64,000 bases of DNA. Origin: Ecdyonurus torrentis. Lineage: Eukaryota; Arthropoda; Insecta; Ephemeroptera; Heptageniidae. Below, piece after piece: positions 12,100 to 34,354 of this stretch (positions within the stretch are counted from its first letter, which is position 1; every line of letters starts with the position of its first letter). Made by a program: the position numbers and the translations under genes. Location of the stretch: positions 48,336,422-48,400,421 of the forward strand of contig OX439131.1 of the NCBI GenBank assembly GCA_949318235.1, written 5' to 3'. The notes under the pieces were generated by a model. The model was not told the origin of the DNA and searched no databases. It worked only from the letters and a program-made list of their open reading frames with translations.

Positions 12100-12724
12100 A
12101 TTTGAAAAACACTTCCTCCAATCATCACAAATTTCTATTAAGAAAAAAAAAAAAACCTTTCCTATTTAGTTTTTACATAGTATTCTAAAATGCAGTCAGA
12201 AATACAAAAATTATTTTGACTCCACTTGTTTTATCCATTCAAATAATTCTAATTTAAAAATAATTACATAATAATTATAAATAAAATATATAATTGTCGG
12301 CTATTTGTAGTGAGTAAACCTGGTATCCTCTCACAAATTGATGCAAATTTGATATCTTGAGCTGACAATCCTATCTAATTTTGTGGAAATACGAGGTTTA
12401 CACTCTGAGCCGATCACATAAAAACTGGAGATATTTGTGATTATATTTAAAATAAGACAGAAATAAAATACAATAAAATTATTGAATTAAGAATAAGAAA
12501 TAAATTGCTAAAAATGGATAGATGTGCAATGAAAATATTAGTGCAATAATCAAACCACTGGTATTGCAATGAAATGATTTGGTCCATGATTAAAGAGAAA
12601 TATATAAATAAATATTTAGTCAAAATGAAACTTATAATATAGGAGAAAAATTACATTTATTGAAGAAAATAAATTAAAAGTATAAAGAAAAAACTAGTGC
12701 TAAATAAATTGATTAAATAAATAA
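12100..12724. other. AT-rich, no feature seen
   Basis: AT-rich non-coding DNA. I see no exon or recognised element. Confidence 0.4.
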
Positions 12725-12845
12725 CGTAATTATTGCTGCATTTATTTCATATAGTTATTATGCTGTACTGCATAATTGTTATTTGATATAGCATAAATAA
12801 CTGAATTTTGTTAGCATAATTATTACGTATTTATTTTGGTCTATG
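12725..12845 (-). mobile_element. Short family C copy
   Basis: ACGTAATTATTGCTGCATTT to AGCATAATTATTACGTATTT. About 120 bp, so internally deleted. Confidence 0.5.
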
Positions 12846-12895
12846 CAGGAAAGTAAAATTAAAAAAAAATGAGAATATATAAGAAAAGAATAGAA

Positions 12896-13408
12896 TTACC
12901 AGCGCTGGTCTTACTTAGCACAGTAGAAGTTATATGGAGAGGTCGAGGTCTCACGTGGCACACAGTTTAGTTATAATGTTTATATAACTGAGAGCTTTTG
13001 TCATCGTAATGACATTATCAATCAAAGAAGAGATTTACTTGAGCACATCACAGTACAGTACAAGACTACACAGTGATGTGCTCAAGTAAATCTCTTCTTT
13101 GATTGATAATGTCATTACAATGACGACACTTATATAAACATTATAACTAAACTGTGTGCCACGTGAGACTTCGACCTCTCCATACAACTTCTACTGTGCT
13201 AAGTAAAAGGCCAGCGCCAGGGTCGGACTGGCAATCAAGGGGCCGCGTCCGCAAAAGGGGTGTACCACCCTCTTTAGGGGCCACAAAGGGGGCGTAACAC
13301 CCTAGTTACGCCCCTTTTTGGGCCTTAGGGGCCTCCAAACAGGGGGGGCCACGTCCGCAATTGCGGACTTGCTCTTATGGCCAGTCCGAGCCTGGCCAGC
13401 GCTGGTAA
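12896..13408. mobile_element. Family D hairpin MITE, right end split by an insertion
   Basis: Long near-perfect palindrome. ACCAGCGCTGGTCTTACTTAG and GAAGAGATTTACTTGAGCAC on the left are matched by their complements on the right, with a loop around 13053-13072. The right terminus CCAGCGCTGG is split by a 177-bp element (13218-13394). The intact right end reads GGCCAGCGCTGGTAA after removing it. Other copies are at 15926-16261 and 34483-35064. Confidence 0.85.
13218..13394. mobile_element. hAT-like MITE with 8-bp target duplication
   Basis: Begins CAGGGTCGGACTGGC and ends GCCAGTCCGAGCCTG, a 15-bp imperfect TIR with the hAT-type CAGGG terminus. It is bracketed by GCCAGCGC at 13210-13217 and 13395-13402. 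It is GC-rich inside, unlike its surroundings. An 8-bp duplication plus CA-starting TIR is typical of hAT; no transposase is present. Confidence 0.85.
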
Positions 13409-13644
13409 GTCTATTATTTGCTTTAATATTGATTCTTACCGCTGTGTTTTTTCCTTAAAGTGATTACAAAAGTGACAATAACAATTATTATTGCAGTAGT
13501 TAGGGCAAAGCCGTGCATGCACATCGCACATCACTGCAGATAAGTAAAACACGATAAGTTCAGCACCAGTCATTGTCATATTAAATAATGACTCGTCACT
13601 ATTTTTTAACGTCGTAAATATACAAATAAGTAATTCATGTACTA

Positions 13645-14031
13645 TGATAAATTTTAAAGAAAATGCTAGGAGAAATGCATGCACTGGTTTTACCATAGTG
13701 AAGAGAGTCCCATAGTTTGGTGACAAATCTTGCTAGCACAGAGATATAAAAAACTAACATATTGGAAATATTTCAGCAATAAACTACAAGAGAGATGGAG
13801 TGTCTTCATCAGTCCTTACAGACTTAGAGAAAAACTATGAATGATCTCTTTTGAGTCTGTAATGACTGATGAAGACACTCCATCTCTCTTGTAGTTTATT
13901 GCCAAAATATTTCCACTGTGTTAGTTTTTTATATCTGTACTAGCAAGATTTGTCACCAAACTATGGAACTCTCTTCACTATGGTAAGGCCAGCTCTAGGT
14001 TCTCCTAGCATTTTCTCTTAAATTTATCATA
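13645..14031. mobile_element. Family E hairpin MITE
   Basis: Palindrome: TTTGGTGACAAATCTTGCTAG and AACTACAAGAGAGATGGAGTG on the left match complements on the right. The outer arms AAAATGCTAGGAGAA and TTCTCCTAGCATTTT extend the hairpin. The loop is near 13835-13850. Confidence 0.8.
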
Positions 14032-14315
14032 CCTAACCACGATGTTTATTTTCCATGATATCTCTTACATCCATCTTTGTTTGCAATCCAAAAGCTAAAA
14101 TACAAAGCAGCCTCTCGGCAAAGAAAAGAGTCGTGGGTAGCAAATTGAACTTCACAAAAGTGAGCTGTTCAAATACTACAATGATTTTTAAATAATTCTG
14201 ACAACAGTTTTAGAAAAGTCGTATAGTTTTCAGCCAGTATAGCAGTTTTTAAATAATTTCTGATTGCTGTATAAATATATTTTTTTGTTTATTTTTGAAA
14301 ACCTGCTTAAAGACA

Positions 14316-14768
14316 TTGCAAAAGTAGGTTTAGTGATAAAATAAACAAACTGACAGCTCAACAATACTAACAAAATGCTAGCAGACGACTTTGTGTTCCT
14401 GTCTACATTAAACATGCTTTCTTATGGGGGAATGAAGCAGCAGCTTTAACTTGAGTTAGAATTATTTCTTTGAGCTGAAATTTTTACTTTAGCTTACTGA
14501 GACTCAAAGGTTTTGTTTTCCTGAATTTTAATCATTTTATATATAAAAAAATATAGGTATAACCAGGTCAAAAAAGCTTTGAGGCTCGGTAAGCTACAGT
14601 AACAATTTCAGCATTGAGAAATAATTCCAACTCATGTTATAGCTGCTTCATTGCCCCATAAGAAAGCATGTTAAATGTAGACAGGAACACAAAGTCGTCT
14701 GCTAGCACTTTGTTAGTATTGTTGAGCTGTCAGTTTGTTTATTTTATCACTAAACCTACTTTTGCAAC
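14316..14768. mobile_element. Family F hairpin element
   Basis: Inverted arms of about 200 bp around a centre at 14545-14570. Each arm contains AAGAAAGCATGTTTAA or its complement, GTGTTCCTGTCTACATT and AGTGATAAAATAAACAAACTG. The arms produce almost the same 33-residue open frame on both strands (from 14415 leftward and 14668 rightward), a consequence of the palindrome and not evidence for a gene. Confidence 0.75.
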
Positions 14769-14784
14769 GTCTGCTATTGCTACC

Positions 14785-14985
14785 CATGGTGAGTCTCATA
14801 GTTTGGTGACAAATCTTGCTAGCACAGAGATAAAAAAAACTAACATATTGGAGAGCTATTGGCTCTAACTGCAAGAGAAATGTAATCAGTCCTTACAGCT
14901 ATCCAATTTGTTAGTTTTTTTTTATATCTGTGCTAGCAAGATTTTTCACCAAATGGGACTCTCTTCACTATGGTATGACCAGTAG
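14785..14985. mobile_element. Family E hairpin, shorter copy
   Basis: AGTTTGGTGACAAATCTTGC on the left, TGCTAGCAAGATTTTTCACC on the right, with a deleted centre. Confidence 0.7.
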
Positions 14986-15304
14986 TTTATGGCTTTCTAC
15001 TTTTCCTTCGAATTGACCATACTTTTTTTTTTTTTTTTTTTCAATAGCTAAATTTTAAACATATTATCAGAACAATTAAAAAAACCACTGTAGTATTTCT
15101 CATTGGCTTGATTTGTACAAGACAGAAAGTTTGTATTTCATACACATGAAGCAGAATGTCATTTTAATATTTGATTTCAAATAGGCACTTTTATATATTT
15201 TATATTGAGATACGTGAAATAATAAAGTTTTACACTTTGGTGCTGAGGAAATGTTAAGAGAAAAATATCCAAGTTATGATCTAGGTTATTATGTATGTTC
15301 TAAA

Positions 15305-15736
15305 TAAAGTTCCTGGAAAATACCAAGTACTCTCGTACGTGGAAACCTAACTCAAATACCATGCAATTGAAGGAGTAGAACACCTTGAACAAAAAAACTT
15401 GTCTTTGTTGATTTGGCCGGAGTCATTGATTTCTAATTTATTTTCTATTCACAGAATGTCAGGTGCAGATTTATGACGTCACAGCTTGCCTGTTTCTGCC
15501 CAAGTGGACCAGTGAGCTGTGACGTCATAAACCCGCAACTGACATTTTGTGAATGTAAAATAAATTAGAAATCAATGACCCTTGCCAAATCAACATTGAT
15601 ATTTAGTATGTAAGGATATTAGACTTTTTTTTTTGTTCAAGGTGTTGTATGCCTTTAAATAGCAATCTCAACAATGGGAAATAAACAAAACAAAATTCGT
15701 TAGGATTGAGAGTACTTGTCATTTTGTAGGGACTTT
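15305..15736. mobile_element. Family L MITE interrupted by family G
   Basis: Left end TAAAGTTCCTGGAAAATACC, right end TCATTTTGTAGGGACTTTA. The internal L sequence resumes at about 15658 with AGCAATCTCAACAATGGG. The interior is occupied by the family G palindrome (15367-15657). Confidence 0.6.
15367..15657. mobile_element. Family G hairpin MITE
   Basis: Arms AGTAGAACACCTTGAACAAA and TTTGTTCAAGGTGTTGTATG, then GGCCGGAGTCATTGATTTC with its complement, and GCAGATTTATGACGTCACAG opposite GTGACGTCATAAACCCGC. The loop is near 15500. No coding capacity. Confidence 0.8.
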
Positions 15737-15925
15737 AGTCCTAATTAACATGCACAGATGATAACATACATTGTTACGTACACACTTATAGGCCAGTTTG
15801 CTGGTGAACAAAGTACTTGGTCTCCACCTACTTAGGCCCAGTCATACACAGCTTTTTATTGCATTTTCTGAAACAGTTCCTTTATTTATATATATGTTGA
15901 ATATTACAGTAAAATATAGAAATAT

Positions 15926-16261
15926 CAGCAGTGCTGGTCTTACTTACCACAGTAGAAGTTGTATGGAGAGGTCGAGGTCTCACGTGGCACACAGTTTAGT
16001 TATAATGTTTATATAACTGAGAGCTTTTGTCATTGTAATGACATTATCAATCAAAGAAGAGATTTACTTGAGCACATCACTGAGCAGTGTGTAGTCTTGT
16101 ACTGTACTGTGATGTGCTCAGCTCAAGTAAATCTCTTCTTTGATTGATAATGTCATTACAATGACGACAGTTATATAAACATTTCAACTAAACTGTGTGC
16201 CAGGTGACACCTCGACCTCTCCATACAACTTCTACTGTGCTAAGTAAGACCAGCGCTGCTG
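15926..16261. mobile_element. Family D hairpin MITE
   Basis: CAGCAGTGCTGGTCTTACTTA to AAGTAAGACCAGCGCTGCTG. Full-length copy with the same GAAGAGATTTACTTGAGCAC arms and a loop near 16090. Confidence 0.85.
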
Positions 16262-16513
16262 CTATTTCTATCTTCTACTTCAATATTCATCCTAACCACG
16301 ATGTTTTTCTCCTTAAATTGAATTATTAATATTTAGGTTAGGAATCAGTGATCAATATATCAGCATACCCAATACTTTTATCAATTTAATAATATATTTA
16401 ATTTATTTAATAATATTTAATAATTATTAAATTTAGTTCAATTAGCAGGGCATGTTTTAGCCAGCTAGTACATACCCTCGTTAATTTGGATGTGTTTAAA
16501 TTTTATCCTGAAT

Positions 16514-16515
<2 letters not shown>

Positions 16516-16560
<45 letters not shown>
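16516..16560 (+). repeat. (TC)n(AC)n microsatellite
   Basis: About 17 TC units followed by six CA units. A T23 run follows at about 16640-16662. Confidence 0.95.
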
Positions 16561-16561
<1 letters not shown>

Positions 16562-16634
16562 AGGCATTCTTGTCAGCTATTATTCACCACACGTTCCTCA
16601 ATCTATTCTACCTCTTTGTTTTTTATATCAAATC

Positions 16635-16666
<32 letters not shown>

Positions 16667-16764
16667 ATAAATCAATCAATTTTATATTTGTTTGTAATTT
16701 TTAGAAGATGCAGTAAAAAAAATCTTATTGCTGAAAGCCACATCAGGACTTGCAAGAATTAGGT

Positions 16765-16905
16765 TTAATGAGAGTAAACAAACTGGTAGCCAGGCCATGC
16801 AACAATACTAACAAAGTGCTGTATTTAACATGCTTTCTTATGGGGCAATGAACCAGCTATAACTTGAGTTGGAATTTTTTTGTCTACGTTGATATTTTTA
16901 CTGTA
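16765..16905. mobile_element. Family F half-copy
   Basis: ACATGCTTTCTTATGGGGCAA and ACTGTAGCTTACTGA match one arm of the family F hairpin. The other arm is absent. A27 tract at 16945-16971 follows. Confidence 0.5.
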
Positions 16906-16943
16906 GCTTACTGACAAGGTATCCTAAAGAAAACAGGCAGTAC

Positions 16944-16974
<31 letters not shown>

Positions 16975-17121
16975 GTACAACAAATTTGTTTACTCCATAA
17001 AAATAACATTGAAAATTGAAAGTAGTTTTACTTTTTCTCAATTATCTCAAAAACTTGATTCACAGCTTATTAAACAAATAACATAGCTGTGTTCCTTAGT
17101 TTTCTAGCTATAATGTCATAT

Positions 17122-17336
17122 TCGCTGGCCGCGCGTCAAAATGGGGAAAAGCAATTTTCATGAACTGTGCAAGTGGTGAAAAAGCACCTTTCACGGCCGC
17201 CGCGAGTGGCAAATAAGCTATGCTCACAGCACATGACATTCGCCACTCGCGATGGCCGTGAAAGGTGCATATTCACCACTCACGCGGTTCATGAAAATTG
17301 CTTTTTCCCCATTTAGACACACGTCCAGCGAATAAC
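17122..17336. mobile_element. Palindromic element, about 215 bp
   Basis: ATTCGCTGGCCGCGCGT on the left pairs with ACGTCCAGCGAAT on the right. GCAATTTTCATGAAC and CCTTTCACGGCC are matched by their complements. It is GC-rich for the region. I see no second copy in the window. Confidence 0.7.
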
Positions 17337-17629
17337 TTATTGAAATCTTGATTCATTTGAATAATTAATTTTTTTTAATCAAGATTTTTTTATACAAATT
17401 ATTTTTTTGAGCAAATTTTTTTAAACCAAAGGCGTTGCATATTGTTCTTTAACTGCCGTAAAAGTGCAACAAAATATTAAATGTATGTAATAAAATCTTT
17501 TTTAGAATTCAAGGAATTAAAAATATATCCCTATTTTATATGCATCTGATTCCAGTTTCGAAGATAAATTTAAAAAAAACTAGCCAAGCTCTAATTTGCA
17601 AAGTATTTCTTATACAGTAGTAAACAAAC

Positions 17630-17757
17630 TTAAAGACGTTGAACAACTTGAACAAAAAAGTTGTGTAATATCCTAACAAACCTGAAAATCAATGTTGATT
17701 TTCAGGTTTGATAGGATATTACACAACTTTTTTGTTCAAGGTGTTCTACGCCTTTAA
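17630..17757. mobile_element. Internally deleted family G hairpin
   Basis: GAACAAAAAAGTTGTGTAATA, ACAAACCTGAAAATCAA, then the exact complement through TTTGTTCAAGGTGTTCTACG. At 128 bp it lacks the central half of full copies and is almost a perfect hairpin. Confidence 0.8.
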
Positions 17758-17829
17758 CAAACTACCTGATTGTTATCTCACAATTTTTTGTTCTTATGCT
17801 TTTTTTTTTGTTCTAGATTGCTTTATTAC

Positions 17830-18060
17830 AGAGGCTCAATGCTTTTGTTTTCCTCAATTTCAAATCAATTGGATAATAAAAAATTAACTAAATTGCTTAA
17901 AATTTAGGAAAGGCAACAATATTGACGCAATGTCAGAATCTTGAGACAGACATTTGTAACTCAAGTTATAACTGCTTTGTAGCTCCATAAGAAAGCATGT
18001 TAAATAAACACTAGCACTTAGCTAGTATTGCTGTTCTCAGTTTGATCTCCCTAAACCTAA
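17830..18060. mobile_element. Family F fragment
   Basis: GAGGCTCAATGCTTTTGTTTTC at the left and CCATAAGAAAGCATGTTAAA at 17985-18004 match a family F arm. Confidence 0.5.
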
Positions 18061-18387
18061 ATATTATACTTATAATTAAAACTACAGGATTTATATGTAG
18101 CGGCAATACAAGTCACTAAATGCTACTTCTATAAAAATATTTAGCATTATGTATTTAAAATTAATAATAAGAAAGATGGTCAAGGAATGTATTGAATAAT
18201 TGTCCTCCGAGTTGTGATTGATAACAATTATTATTTATTTATAATAGATATTAAATACAATGTAAATATTACAATAGTGAAGGGTTGTGTTGCCACTACA
18301 CAGTATGTACCTTCAAGTGTGAGGACTTTGGACACATTTTCAACTAATTATTTACGTAGTCCATAACTGAAGCTCATACAAACTAGA

Positions 18388-19104
18388 CAACTTTTAACAG
18401 AGAAGTGACATCCCCTGACATGTTTTAGGCATACACAAAACAGTAACCCTATATCACTTTATTTCAAGCACGCTGTTGAGCATTATTGCTCTATCTTAAA
18501 AACATTAACTTTAATGATGTAGTTTCAATTTGTGTCGCAACAATCAAGATGAGTGCGTATGTTTACTCTAAAAAACAGAAAAAGAAGTGCCGGAAAAGGA
18601 AACCATGTGATGGTAAAAGTGGGAGAAAAGTTGGTACCAGCAGCAAGCTAGGCCTGAGCTACCTCCCACTTTTACCTTCACGTGGTTTCCTTTTCCTCAT
18701 TTTGAGTTAACATAAGTAGTCCATGTAAAATGTAAGTGGTGCTGTGATCTAGGGGAAAGTTTAAAATTTCCCCTAGATCGCAGCGCCACTTTTATACACA
18801 ATTTTGTATTCTTGCATTGTTGCGGTGAAAATTTGAATTACATCATTAAGGGTATGTTTTTTTTCAACAAGAGCTTCCAATCCTGTTGATATATCCACGA
18901 CCAATAGCAGCCTAGAACAGGCCATTCTGAGGCACCAATCAGAACGCGCAACAGAGCAAAGGCACTAAAAGTGAGCTCTCTGATTGGTGCTGAATGCCCT
19001 GTTCTGTGCTGCTATTGGTTCCTTGAACTACGGTAATGTAGACTTACTGTTTTGTGTACGTGGGTTTGCCTAAAACATGAGGATGTCACTTCTCTGTTAA
19101 AATC
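18388..19104. mobile_element. Compound palindrome with three inner hairpins
   Basis: The outer arms TTTTAACAGAGAAGTGACAT and ATGTCACTTCTCTGTTAAAA, continuing as TGTTTTAGGCATACACAAAACAG-like pairs, are about 600 bp apart. Between them lie three self-complementary units: 18591-18700 (GGAAAAGGAAACCATGTG arm), 18722-18800 (ATCTAGGGGAAA centre) and about 18897-19025 (CCAATAGCAGC arm). Confidence 0.7.
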
Positions 19105-19499
19105 CTTTAGTAAAAACGTGAAACAGAAACTAAAGCGTACAAAAGCTTGATTTTTGCACTAACTTTTTGTTTTGCAATTCTACGAGCTTTAATTAAGGAG
19201 TATAAATAATTGTTGAAACTTAGTCCAAAGTGCCCCCACTTGAGGGTAATAATATTCATCTCAAATATGTACAATATACATACACTCAAACTACGAGCAA
19301 TAACAAGACAGAACCAAAAAAATTATTGACACCACCAGGAAAAGAAAAATATATATCATACACAAAAAAAAATTATAACAAATTCAAGAATAACACGATC
19401 ATCTTTTTCCTTTTTTAAAAATAATTCTGATAATATTTTTGAAATTATCTTAAAATTTTGAGCATAATTTGTGTAAATTTTAGAAATTTTCAACCATGG

Positions 19500-19670
19500 T
19501 GTGACACAATCATTTATACATTCTCAGCTAGTATGTAAGGACTGATGAAGGCACATACACAAACTCTTGTAGTTTATTGACAAAAGCTCTCCATTGTATG
19601 TTAGTTCTTTATATCTGTGCTAGCAAGATTTGTCACAAAACTATGGACTCTCGTCACTATGGTAAGCCCA
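19500..19670. mobile_element. Family E half-copy
   Basis: AAGGACTGATGAAGGCAC, TCTTGTAGTTTATTGACAAA and TGCTAGCAAGATTTGTCAC match the right arm of family E. The left arm is missing. Confidence 0.55.
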
Positions 19671-19807
19671 CTGTATGTTTTTCTCTATCCCTTTCTTATA
19701 TCATCAACATAATCACAATATCACAATGTTGTTGTTTTTTTCCTTAATTTTGCACACTGTAATAAATTATATTGTATAACAACAAAATATTGTAGTTGAT
19801 GTATGTA

Positions 19808-19809
<2 letters not shown>

Positions 19810-19848
<39 letters not shown>
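19810..19848 (+). repeat. Poly(A) tract
   Basis: About 39 A residues. Confidence 0.95.
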
Positions 19849-19850
<2 letters not shown>

Positions 19851-20144
19851 GCACTCACTCAAAATTATAACTTTTTTTTTCCAAATAAATTATCAGAATT
19901 ATTTCATAAAAAAAATTGTTTTCTTCTAAACCAAGGAAAAAAATATTCTTGTATTTTCATTTTAAAAAATATTATAACCCTGTAGTTAAAAAAAAAAGCA
20001 CTTTTTTTTAAATATAATTTTTTGTTTCCTAAATTTTAATTTAAAATAAGGAACGTTTACGCTGCTGAATCAATTGAAAAATAAAAATCGTCTTACACAA
20101 AAGTAAGTCACTTTCACTTTGACTTTCACTGCCTGTCAGTTTTG

Positions 20145-31498
<11,354 letters not shown>

Positions 31499-31640
31499 AT
31501 TTATTATATATTTATACTAAAATGTAGTTAATTATAATAAATAATAACATCAAGATAAGTTAAAAACTAATGTGTTGACATTTTTTTGACAGTCCCACTT
31601 TCTCTCCGTTCAATATGGCGGCTGCTTTGCTGATGTTACA
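31499..31640 (-). promoter_or_regulatory. Likely GOLPH3 promoter/5' UTR with YY1-like motif
   Basis: On the minus strand 31622-31612 reads GCCGCCATATT, a good match to the YY1 site found near many animal start sites, about 115 bp upstream of the ATG. No TATA box at a convincing spacing. The transcription start is inferred, not seen. Confidence 0.45.
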
Positions 31641-31649
31641 AAAATCTCG

Positions 31650-32860
31650 AACCCAGAAACATTTTGCTGTTATCGTTCTTTTATTTAATTTTATAATTAT
31701 TAATAACAAATTAGGTTCTTTAAATTTTTTAAAATTTTAATTAAAAATATTTATAATATTTATATTGTACTTTAAAGTCTAAATAAAGAAATAAATACGT
31801 ATTTAAATTTTTGCCACTTTTGGCGCTGATATTTGAAAATTGTTTCTTTCTGCATTTTTCTGCCTCTTCTTTTCTTTCGGAATTTTATTTTATTTCTCTA
31901 TAAATTATCTATTTTTGTTGATTTTAAAAATTGAACTTTATAATATATATAGAATAATTAGTACTCTAGTAATTAGTATGCTAGATACATTTTTTATCCA
32001 TAAAACTTGGCTTAAAAACAAAAATTGAAATCTTACTTTTCTTGTAAGTCGTACGTGGCGCATAATTCCAATTAAAGCCAATGAAATATTAATTTTAATG
32101 AATTTGTTGATTTTGTTTATCAATGACATTTATTAATTATAGTAATTAGTGTTAATTCTAGTGGAGCAATGTACCACATAATTATGAAGCATCATCTCTA
32201 GCGTGACTGTGTTACTCTTCCCGTTACACTGATGAACCTTTGGGAAGGCGAAACGTTTGTAACTATTGAGTTATATTTATTGTTATGTAATATATTGCTG
32301 TGCTTGCAACCCCCCGCCTCCTACTAAAATTCCTAACTCCTAAATAATTATACATGCATAAAAGTGCTCATAGCCTTGCACGCCTAGCGTTCATAGGGCC
32401 GTGCATAACGGCTTGAGACAATATATGGCATGATATATATATTTTTCAAATATATATTTTTTAATCCACTATCGCCATTTGAGATTTTCAGTTGACGCTG
32501 CTGCCTGGCGCCAACTCTCATTTGGTTTCTCCCTATCAAATTTTAACGTCACATGTTTGTCCTTACCGCGATGGTACCTTTTCTTTTCCTAAATACATAT
32601 TTATACATATATAATGATAAATAAAATATTCAAAGTTTTTATTACGATGTTTACATTTTTTTTCTTTATGTGTAAAATTTAAAATTTTTAAATAAAGTAT
32701 ATTAAAAACTAAAATATGAACTGATTGACAATGTTATTAAATGTCAAAAGCCCTCAGTGTGCCATGTGAGAGCTTAACTTCTACCATGCTGGTATCTTTT
32801 TCTTGGCACTATGGTAAGCCCAGTGAATGTTTTTTATTATTATTATTTTTTAATTATTTA
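31650..32860. other. Intergenic, mostly unassigned
   Basis: AT-rich spacer between GOLPH3 and PIGK. Only a short family D-like fragment (32740-32825, CAAAAGCCCTCAGTGTGCCA) is recognisable. Confidence 0.4.
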
Positions 32861-32869
32861 TTTATTTAC

Positions 32870-33295
32870 TGTATGTCTTACTAAGCCCCTGTATTCGAGA
32901 AGACCGTTGAGCAGTGACAGAAGGTAGCCAGGAAAGGCACAAGCGCCCATGTTTAACCTGATCTACCCTTTGAGGGATGAAAGGATGTAGAAGGAAGAGG
33001 TAGAGTGTTGGTAGAAAGGATTGGAAGGTAGCGGCTGTGGCTGTGGCATTCAACAGGGTGGTGCATGCAGGAAACCACAGAAAACTGCATGAGTGGACAG
33101 CCGACATCAAAGTATTACCTTGGATGCCTGGCCAACCTCTGCAACTCAGTAGCACACACACAAGTCAAGCCACACCGCAAACCAACATTCCACACCAAGC
33201 ACAGGCGACTCTTCATGAAAAGTTCCTCTGCAGGTATCGAACGCTAGCCGACGGCATGGAAAACAAGCATGCCAACCACTGCGCCACAGGGCCGG
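32870..33295 (-). mobile_element. tRNA-derived SINE, near complete
   Basis: Minus strand from 33293: GGCCCTGTGGCGCAGTGGTTG is tRNA-like with an A box, followed by GCGTTCGATACC as B box about 35 nt later. The body holds GTCGGCTGTCCACTC, CAGTTTTCTGTGGTTTCC and GCCGCTACCTTCCAATCC, shared with the truncated copy at 7172-7481. Conserved central domains of this type occur in SINE superfamilies of many invertebrates; I do not assign a named superfamily. It is not a functional tRNA gene because the cloverleaf after the B box is not completed. Confidence 0.75.
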
Positions 33296-33539
33296 TTAAT
33301 CTCCTATCATTTCTCTTGTTCAACGTAATGGCAACGCTTATTTTCCTTACTATCTAGATTTGATAAAATAATATACATTTATTTACAAAATGACAACTTG
33401 TTTTATTTTTATTTCTTAAATCATAATCAAGAATCAATAAAACAACTAACAGAAAAATTGCAATAAATATTTAAAAATATTCTCAATGTAAAAAATAAAC
33501 AGTTGAAAAAGCAATAAGGAAATTACAATACCACTTAAA

Positions 33540-33650
33540 TAGTTTTCGTAAAAACTGTTCTCTTGCACCAAAAAATGCGCATTTCATTAGAAATAACCAT
33601 AGGCGATTATCATTTTTGGTGCAGAGAACAGGGTTTACGAACAGCATTTT
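33540..33650. mobile_element. Family K small hairpin
   Basis: CTGTTCTCTTGCACCAAAAAA and TTTTTGGTGCAGAGAACAGGG pair. Clearest copy of the family, about 110 bp. Confidence 0.75.
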
Positions 33651-33941
33651 AAAGTCGGGGCCACTATTAAACTGAAATCATGATTTCCAGCCCTGTGGTT
33701 GGCTAAAATAGGTCACACCCACAAACTTGACTAATTGGAGAGCTTAAAATCAAGCTTCCAGTTTTATTGTGGTCAGCATTTATCTTTCACATATCATAGG
33801 TTTGGAGTGCAAGTGTCGTAAAGTTTAAAAATGTCGATAGGATTTTATGCCTTATTTCCTCTCTTAATAAAGCTCAAAATCACATAAAATGTTCTTGGAT
33901 ATACGACACTTACCCTCTCAGCCGACAATATTCAAACGGTG

Positions 33942-34100
33942 TAAAGTACCTAGAATTTCTCAAGTATTCTAGCCCCATAAGAAATGTCTATATTTTTTTT
34001 CATTGTTGAGAGGTCAGGATTGCCATTTAAATGCATGTTATTTTAGTTTCAACAATATGGAAATAATTCAGTTAGAATACTTGGTAATATAAGGACTTTA
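33942..34100. mobile_element. Family L MITE, single unit
   Basis: TAAAGTACCTAGAATTTCTC to GGTAATATAAGGACTTTA. 159 bp reference copy for the family. Confidence 0.7.
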
Positions 34101-34122
34101 AAATAGTGCATTCATATAATCA

Positions 34123-34128
34123 TTTATT
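34123..34128 (-). terminator. Candidate PIGK polyadenylation signal
   Basis: AATAAA on the minus strand, 127 bp past the PIGK stop. It is a single short motif in AT-rich DNA, so it is only suggestive. Confidence 0.35.
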
Positions 34129-34254
34129 TGTAGTAAAACTTATTGCAGTCCAAGTAATTTTTGTCATTTATAAATTTACTGCATAGTTTTAAAACATACG
34201 AATGATTATGTAAATGCACCATAACACAAAATAAAAACAAATACTAAAAAATTT

Positions 34255-34354
34255 TCAGGTGGCTTTATAATTTTCAAACAAATGAGAAGGGAATTGAGGT
34301 AGATAATAAAGTCTTGTCTTTGATGAGCTGTTAGATTGCGGCTTTTCTTTGTCA
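34255..34354 (-). CDS. PIGK: PIGK exon 8 (terminal, hydrophilic tail)
   Basis: Phase-compatible acceptor (TGTTGCAG) followed by 32 codons, starting [20 protein letters not shown], and a TGA at 34257-34255. The sequence has no counterpart I recognise in human PIGK, so this assignment rests on splice signals, phase and position. An alternative last exon with a membrane helix was looked for on the minus strand down to 31,500 and not found. Confidence 0.65.

Noticed and set aside
14230..14868. Two open frames, one on each strand, sharing a peptide starting M(F/L)NVDRNTKSSAS
   Set aside because: The identity follows from the two arms of one inverted repeat; no gene structure supports translation.
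33225..33293. Possible tRNA gene (A and B boxes on the minus strand)
   Set aside because: The sequence after the B box continues into a SINE body instead of closing an acceptor stem, so it is a SINE head.
32862..33357. Overlapping open frames of about 100 residues on both strands
   Set aside because: They fall in SINE sequence; the GC content is that of the SINE, not of a host exon.
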